Assembly (NCBI RefSeq): GCF_003589595.1
Contig: NW_020653750.1
Location: 3,235,836-3,299,835, forward strand
Direction of reading: 5' to 3'
DNA from: Hyposmocoma kahamanoa
Lineage: Eukaryota; Arthropoda; Insecta; Lepidoptera; Cosmopterigidae
DNA: 64,000 bases
Below the pieces are notes generated by a model, which was not told the DNA's origin, did no database searches, and worked only from the letters and a program-made list of their open reading frames with translations. This document shows positions 57,728-64,000 of the stretch, piece by piece. Each line of letters starts with the position of its first letter. Position 1 is the first letter of the stretch. Both the position numbers and the translations under genes were made by a program.

Positions 57728-57736
57728 AAAATAAAC
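57728..57736 (+). terminator. Candidate poly(A) signal of the PPxY membrane protein gene
   Basis: AAAATAAACA is the first clear AATAAA hexamer after the stop, about 330 bp downstream. Further hexamers occur near 58,110-58,130 and 58,310, so alternative ends are possible. Confidence 0.35.
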
Positions 57737-59142
57737 ATTCACAGTAAGAATAATTTATTCTTAAATTAAGTAATGTCTCTATCTTAATTTTATAATTTTT
57801 TCACTGGTAATGACGATGATTTTTTGCGAATTTTATGATACCTAGTTTCGAAGCAAACCAAGTGTCTTAAAGAATCAAACCGACAATAGGTTCTTTGAAA
57901 TCCTATTTAAGTATCGATTTAACATTATCGGGAACATGAAATTGTAAACTACTTACCACCATTTTTGTTATTACATGATCCATTATGAAATATGCCAGTG
58001 ATAAACTTAAAATTAAAGGACTACAAGCATTTTTGACAAAGCTGATTTATTTAACAGAAAAAAGCATACCTATCTAAATTGGGAATGAATTATTACCTAT
58101 ACACTATACCTAATAAATAAGTTTAATAAAGATAATGTCACTTAACTACTTAAGTTAAAATCTTGTTTCGAATAATTTTGAGATTCACAGTAAGTATAGT
58201 TACGTTCGTATACCTACTGTTATTAATATGTGGTCATGCTGCGTGACACTGTTGATTGCAAATATAATTAATTGTATGTTGTACCATTTTGTACCTGTAC
58301 CTACTAATAAATATTTTGTATGTTATTCTAGATTTATAGTATACTTATAGAAATATTTTATTACGCTTGGATAAGTATGTGTTTCTATGTAACTACTCGT
58401 TGTTCAAGTGTATCGTATTTCGATTACATTAAAATGCTTTAGATTTAGTTAATCAACCAAAGTAGGTAGTCCTAATTCATTTAGTTTTCTAGTCCCGGTA
58501 ACAAATTAATACTGATGAAACAACGAAAAATATTAATTTTCTTGCACGTTGTATTGGATAATGTCACTGCAAAATTTTTAATTGGGTAGGTATTTAAATT
58601 CTTGTTAAATTTTGTTCATCGTGAATAATTATACAAAATAAATGACTTTTCTACCTATGAATGTTTTATTAATCAAGCATACGAGTCAGTGAGAAATTAA
58701 TTCATTTGAAGCGAGTTATTTCCCTTTGCAGTTCGCCATATTCATTTTAACTCTCCTCAATTGATGATTGTAACCACAAATTACCGATAGTCAATGCTTA
58801 CTCCGATGACAAGCTCTGCTTTCGAATCCAAGAGCGTGAATATATGTATAATAATTAATGGTCGGAAAAACGTGTTCCACATAAGCATAGATACATGTAT
58901 AGATATAGCTACAACGAACGACATAGAGTTGTTAAAGCCACCAAATATTTATTTAATCCTTTTTTTTAATTCCGGATTTCCGGATGAAAATCAAAAGTCA
59001 AAAAAAAGTCAAAAATGGCATTTTTCGTCTTGCTTAAGTGTCCAGCAGTTTTTTTTTTTTTAAGTATTAAAATAATCAAGTGTGACTGTTTTCCTTTTTA
59101 AAATACGACATTTCTGCTATTGGTTTGACTTTATGAACATTT

Positions 59143-59175
59143 ATCGAGTTCTTAGGTTTTCGCGATTGTTACACA
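59143..59175. repeat. Foldback MITE family B, terminal fragment
   Basis: ATCGAGTTCTTAGGTTTTCG followed by CGATTGTTACACAT matches the outer end of the family; the rest is absent. Confidence 0.6.
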
Positions 59176-61159
59176 TTTGTTATACAGTATTGTTTAATTT
59201 TATTAAAATATTTTTAGAGTGCGATCACAACAATTCCCTTTAAACTAAAATGTCCTAAAATTTTAAATAAATCTTCCTGTAAGTTCTACAAGCAAATGTT
59301 GCCGTTCCGTCAATGTGACCGTCAATGTGCGGTATTTAAAGCTAGGAAGGGGCGGAGACCATTCTCTTTACTTTTTTATTCTCAGTTTTGGTAAACGGTC
59401 AGTTATTTACTGCATTTTTTAGAGGACACCATTACATTTACTTTAAAATCCAACATCGACTTCCTAGGTCTGTAGTTTTGTACTACGATGCAGTAAAACC
59501 ATTTCCGGAAATGCGGAATTCGAAACAGTAATTAATTAATATTTGGTGATTTTAACAACTCTATGTTGCTCCTTGTAGCTATATCTATATATTTGTAACA
59601 CCTTTTTCAAACATTAATAATAATATATATTACGCATGTAAGCGAACCACTTATTACTGTTTTATCATTGACCTATTTTATTCAACCTAATTCTTTCTAT
59701 CCTCCTCCAACATTACAATGCAAATTTTATTTCAATATTCCCTGTAAGTTTACGTCATTGTCCACAATACGAATACGGTAAAAATACCCAGTAGCCAATG
59801 CCTGACAAATTTTAAGAAACGTGAATGCCTACGTAAATGCGTCTTTTTTCCACAGTTCTTGCACGAAATAAGAAAAAGAGACTATAAGAAAGAGGCTATT
59901 AGCAAATACTATATTTCGTCTCACTCTACTCACTGATGATGACAAATATCAGAAAAGTGAAACCCATTTTGACAGTTTGTTTTTGCGTACGATTTGCGGA
60001 AGAGGCTTTTCACACTTTTGCAATAATTTTAATAAAAAAAATCAGGGAATTTTCAGCAGAAAAGTGAAACTAAACATCTCTTATATACAGTAGTTGAAGC
60101 TCCAAATCATAAAACGTAAAATTATTGTATTAAATGTAATCATGTGTATACAATATTTACTGTGCTGTGGTGTGTTACAATGTATAACGGTAATTTTATA
60201 AATAAACGTGTATTTATAATGCTTTTATTTTTGTGTGACCTTTATTGTGATTCTGCTTTCATACATCATCGAGCGCCCACAGCGATTTGTGAAAGTAATT
60301 AGGATTTTTTTTATATTTTCATAATATGGTTTTGTTCGACTGTATCCTGATTAAACAAGCTTTGTTCGACGCTTATCAAATTATGGAAATAATCTTCCGT
60401 TTCAGCTGTCGCATTGATATACACTCAGTTTTGATTTTGGAGATATTGTCAAAAACAAAGCCAAATGGTGAGTGTTGTATTAAGTACTGTTTTTTCGTTC
60501 ATTATAATGACTTTATATTGTAATTCGGAGTCTTTAAATAACCAAGCATTGTACTGTTTGTAGCAGTTGATTGAGAAGCTTGAGATGCTTCAGTATTGAG
60601 GACATCATCACTTAAATGAATTGTGTGGAATGTTAGCCATGTTGTGCCTCTGCTAATTAAGAAAAAAAAATCATTGTAAATTCAATTGTTTTTAGCTTAA
60701 AGAGAAACTATATTATTTATTGATGTGCCCAGTGCTTTTCGTATCACAAGTTGAACATATTTAATATATATGTACTATTAATGTTAAGTTAGTATAAATA
60801 AAAACTCAATATCAAAATTAATACATAATGAAAGGACATTTTTCCACTTAAACATAATGTTATCTTAATAAGTAATATTTATATGTATATATAGCCTCTA
60901 TATATAGCTATAAATAAAATAAAAGTTTTTAAAGCCCTATCAGTGACACAAAATTTATAAAAGGTAGTACTAGTATTGTACTTTTAACATTTCTTTCTGC
61001 TATTTTATTTACTACTGTGTTGCCTACTTATTTTTCATAAAATTTGTTAGCATCTCATCTTCATAAACAATTTTGTCCTCTTAACAGATTACATACTGAT
61101 TGTATGTCTGCATCATTACATTGTTCAATTAAACTGTAAACTTATACTATTTGTTTCAG

Positions 61160-61240
61160 CTTTCAATTGTGATTGAAGTTAAATTTTTGGCTACCACAAA
61201 TTTCATACATTTGGTTCAACATGAGGCAACTAGCAGCTTG
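61160..61240 (+). CDS. phtf: phtf exon with start codon
   Basis: The acceptor TTTGTTTCAG precedes 61160. There are 61 bases of leader, then ATG at 61221 with A at -3 (CAACATGA). Twenty coding bases follow before the donor GTTAGT. If the donor were not used, translation would end after 20 residues. Confidence 0.75.
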
Positions 61241-63646
61241 GTTAGTAGTGATCCATGTTTTTTCTTTTTTAACTCTTGTCTAATTTGTCAAGGAATGAAG
61301 GGGAAAATATGTTACCATATATCCTTTTAATCAAACTTTATCTTTTTGAAATATAGGGGATATTTAATTTGCATTTATGTTAAATGATCATACTAGTTTT
61401 TATGTACATTTAATACTTGATACCAATCTAATATTAACCTTTCAATAATCACTTTAGTAATTTTTTTCCTATTATTAATTAATTACCTTTTATAGGTAAT
61501 TTCGTTTCATTGCAATGTGCTTTATTACTTGACTGGTATCACAATGGCCTTCTTTCTAAAATAACCCAAAGAATAGAAAAAAAAATGTTTAATATGTATG
61601 CCTATGAGGTGTAATGATTTTGAATTTGTTTTATTATATCATTTTTTGTTGTATAAAAACATTCAATAATATATAAAACAGAAATGCAAGCAACACTATT
61701 TAGACACAATACTTAATAAATTATGTTATTCTGTGGAAATCCATGTTAATGACAATGGAAGTAAATTACTTTGCTCTTTGCTCAGACGACTGAGCGTCAA
61801 ACAATAAACATCTCCCGAGGACACCTCATAGAGAGGTGAAACACTTATCGAGTGTATTTTTGGAGTTGGTGTGTATTTATATTATTTATTTCATTAATTT
61901 TATGTGGAGGCAGGGTGGGAAAACTAACTGCAAGAAAAAATATTCCACACCAGCGCAGCACAATTGAATCTTCACTGGATTTTCTGAGTGGCAAAGTATT
62001 TTACTTCTATAATTATTAACACAATAGCTTTCTGATTGCTATAGTGTCCTTTTTACATTCTTCACACTTATTTTACCTTAACAGTACCATGCAAACTGGT
62101 AGTTTCGCAAGCACATGTTTACTCAAAGGCATTATGTATGTTATATTATGAAACAGTGTATGTAACGACCTTGTTTGATGGTTGAAACATGAAACAATAC
62201 GCGTTTATACCCCATGCACTACTGCGAATATCAATTTATTGATCTAGTAGTAACAGTATCAACCATCTACCATCCAGTTTCGCATTCTACTTTAAATTTG
62301 AAAGAAAATCTTCAAAAAAGTTATATTTCTTGCTCAGAAGGCATCAAACAGAATCAAATTTAAAAATTTTGTATTCTAAATTCATTGAGAAACTTCCTCA
62401 CTCTGCAAGGTGCATCATCAACTTTGTGGCAATACCCTCAAAATCTCCGATTGGTGGTGGATGGTTACTAGCGCATTTAATATTTATACTTGTTGATTGA
62501 AGGATCACCTAAAACATTACAAAATAGTTTAATTGTCACTAATAAATAATATACAGTAATAAATAATAATAATGGGGAAACCCTGTATGGCAGGTAGATA
62601 ATAGGGATCAAAGCACTGAATGGTATATAATATAGTATTGCAACAAAAAATATTTTAGAAAAAAAGGTTTATTTGATCATAATATCAATATGTTCCTGCC
62701 TTGCTTGAAGGCTCATGCATGCTTGTTGCAAGCTCATTTATTCCCTTTCGGTGAAATAGTAGCAAACGGCAACCCACTAAGTCTTGGAACTCATTTTCGA
62801 CTGGTTCACAGGAGATAAGTTATTTATGTGTAGATAATTATCTGTATATCTATATAGATAGAGAAATATATGGTAATCAATCGGAGCTAAATCTGGCGAG
62901 GCAGTGTAATCGTCTTTAATGTTTCGAGCTCCTGTGCCCCGCACTGTAACTGGTATTAAAAAACAACACGGAAATTAACATATCCTTGTTAGATTTCATA
63001 GTGAATACTCAATTAATCGAAACGAAAACAACAACGTAAACATTTTGAAATCATGAGTGTGTAAAAAAATTAAAATTATTATATATAATTTCACACATCA
63101 GCACCAAAACAAAAAATTTTTTTCAAATATGATTGATTTGCTTAAATTTTACAAGCTTTCAATATAACTTCCCTCTATTCTGTATAATAATAATAACACA
63201 GACACTCATAGCCCTGCACTAGGGTAATCCTGTGTCGCGGGTGCCATGGACACACAAATAGACAACCACAAGTCACACCCAGGGTCCCAAACTCACGAGA
63301 GAAATAAATGTAGGCCATACAAATATTTCTCCCGGCCCTCCTGCCTCCTGTGTGACATACCAGCATGGTAACCTCTCGGCCACAGAGGTAGTATAAACAT
63401 ATCACAATGGGGTATAGTCCTGGGATTCTATTCTCGCTTCACCCCATTCGCACGTGTTCCTCCGTTCCATGATATACTGAAGTAAGGCGGAATTATGCAG
63501 GTACCAAAAAAAAATCAGCTCCTACGACAAAGAAGAATGGGAGACAATGGTAGAACAGCTGCTGATGCGCGGCACCTACCGCCGTCGCATCGTTGATTTC
63601 TCCACTCACGCTAGATCCTACCTCATTGATGTGGACTTGGTCAGAG
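61221..63646 (+). CDS. phtf: phtf, N-terminal coding exons (partial, continues beyond the window)
   Basis: Coding segments are 61221-61240 and 63501-63646. Joined across GT-AG sites (TG|GTTAGT and TTATGCAG|G, phase 2 to 2) they give a protein starting MRQLAAWYQKKISSYDKEEW and reaching YLIDVDLVRG. The N-terminal signature WYQKKI-x2-YD-x2-(E/I)WE, and LIDVDLVRG about 40 residues later, is that of PHTF1/PHTF2 and insect phtf. The family was named putative homeodomain transcription factor but is described as multi-pass membrane protein of the ER. The final donor is AGAG|GTACGT. The remaining exons, including all membrane segments, lie outside. No defect is visible in the part seen. A 5' UTR exon upstream of 61160 is expected. 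Confidence 0.88.
61241..63500 (+). other. phtf: phtf intron
   Basis: About 2.26 kb between the GTTAGT donor and the TTATGCAG acceptor. AT-rich, with the S1 SINE at 63,185 as the only repeat recognised. Confidence 0.7.
63185..63393 (-). repeat. tRNA-derived SINE (family S1) in the phtf intron
   Basis: The minus strand opens ACTACCTCTGTGGCCGAGAG, followed by the common body and a (TTA)n tail. Box B is damaged. A 12 bp insert (GGTCCCAAACTC region) differs from other copies. Confidence 0.85.
63501..63646 (+). CDS. phtf: phtf exon with the WYQKK/DVDLVRG region
   Basis: One base completes the Trp codon, then 48 codons follow and one base is left over (phase 1). An alternative acceptor 18 bp downstream (AAATCAG at 63512-63518) is also in phase and would drop YQKKIS. 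Family similarity favours the longer form. A tRNA-derived SINE lies about 107 bp upstream. Confidence 0.85.
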
Positions 63647-64000
63647 GTACGTTACATAATACAAAAAACAATAGACTCTACGCATGTACCACAAATTCGC
63701 GCGGCGTCAAGACTAGAGGCACACTTTTACGAACCATACAGTTCTGATGCGCAACTAATGTACTTGCACAGAGACGGGGTATATGCGGGGAAGCGAGTGC
63801 CGCGTGCCCACAAACGCGCTTATAGTTTCTTTTATAAAATTGTTCACTATCGCGAAAACTGAAAACATCTAAAAATAAAGTATCAGGCAAATATTTGGCA
63901 GTGCAACACATACCTATGCAAATCTTATCTATTATTGTTGATAAATGATTACGTTATATTTTTCATTTTATAACAATCTTCGCATATTTTCTTATGACAG

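Larger units (their letters stand above)
57404..61159. other. 3' UTR and intergenic DNA before phtf
   Basis: AT-rich with several AATAAA hexamers near the start. A fragment of family B lies at 59,143. Frames at 58,794 and 60,326 are AT-rich and unrecognised. The 5' UTR exon and promoter of phtf are expected in the right half but not located. Confidence 0.5.

Noticed and set aside
63593..63862. 89-codon frame overlapping the last phtf exon
   Set aside because: It is a different frame from the phtf signature and runs through the donor into intron sequence.
1..64000. Bacterial-type defence or biosynthetic system
   Set aside because: Introns, SINEs and non-LTR elements show a eukaryotic insect genome; no gene cluster of that kind is present.

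Overview
The window looks like nuclear DNA of a moth or butterfly. It is AT-rich and most of it is non-coding. It carries several short interspersed repeats of the kind common in Lepidoptera, including a HaSE-like tRNA-derived SINE head. The few real coding segments are split by introns full of transposons, or stand alone as one intronless gene. There is no operon structure, plasmid, phage, CRISPR array or rRNA.

Layout. Positions 1-35,800 hold no host gene that I can support. They hold many copies of a ~320 bp A-tailed repeat (family A, 21 copies or fragments in the window), tRNA-headed SINEs of several families and TIR elements. They also hold a dead Jockey/CR1-type non-LTR retrotransposon (about 10,870-14,890), split by a 1,065 bp DNA transposon with a TA target duplication, and a separate 1,386 bp TIR element at 29,851-31,236. 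Positions 37,118-38,854 hold an intronless gene for an axonemal dynein intermediate chain of the DNAI2 type.

Positions 41,856-57,403 hold a six-exon gene that no single open reading frame reveals. I assembled it from splice sites. The six coding segments keep phase throughout and give 1,002 nt, a 333-residue protein. It has a signal peptide, one furin/R-spondin-like cysteine-rich repeat, one membrane helix, a helical cytoplasmic region and two PPSY motifs. A 6-codon upstream ORF overlaps its start codon as ATGA. Its introns are packed with transposons. Intron 5 contains an RTE-type element that is itself interrupted by a 5'-truncated R1-like element with a 17 bp target duplication.

Positions 61,160-63,646 hold the first coding exons of phtf (putative homeodomain transcription factor family, now regarded as membrane proteins), which runs off the right edge.

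The dynein chain, the receptor-like protein and phtf show no evident shared pathway. The best candidate for something undescribed is the receptor-like PPxY protein. The remaining interest is in the nested and structured mobile elements.
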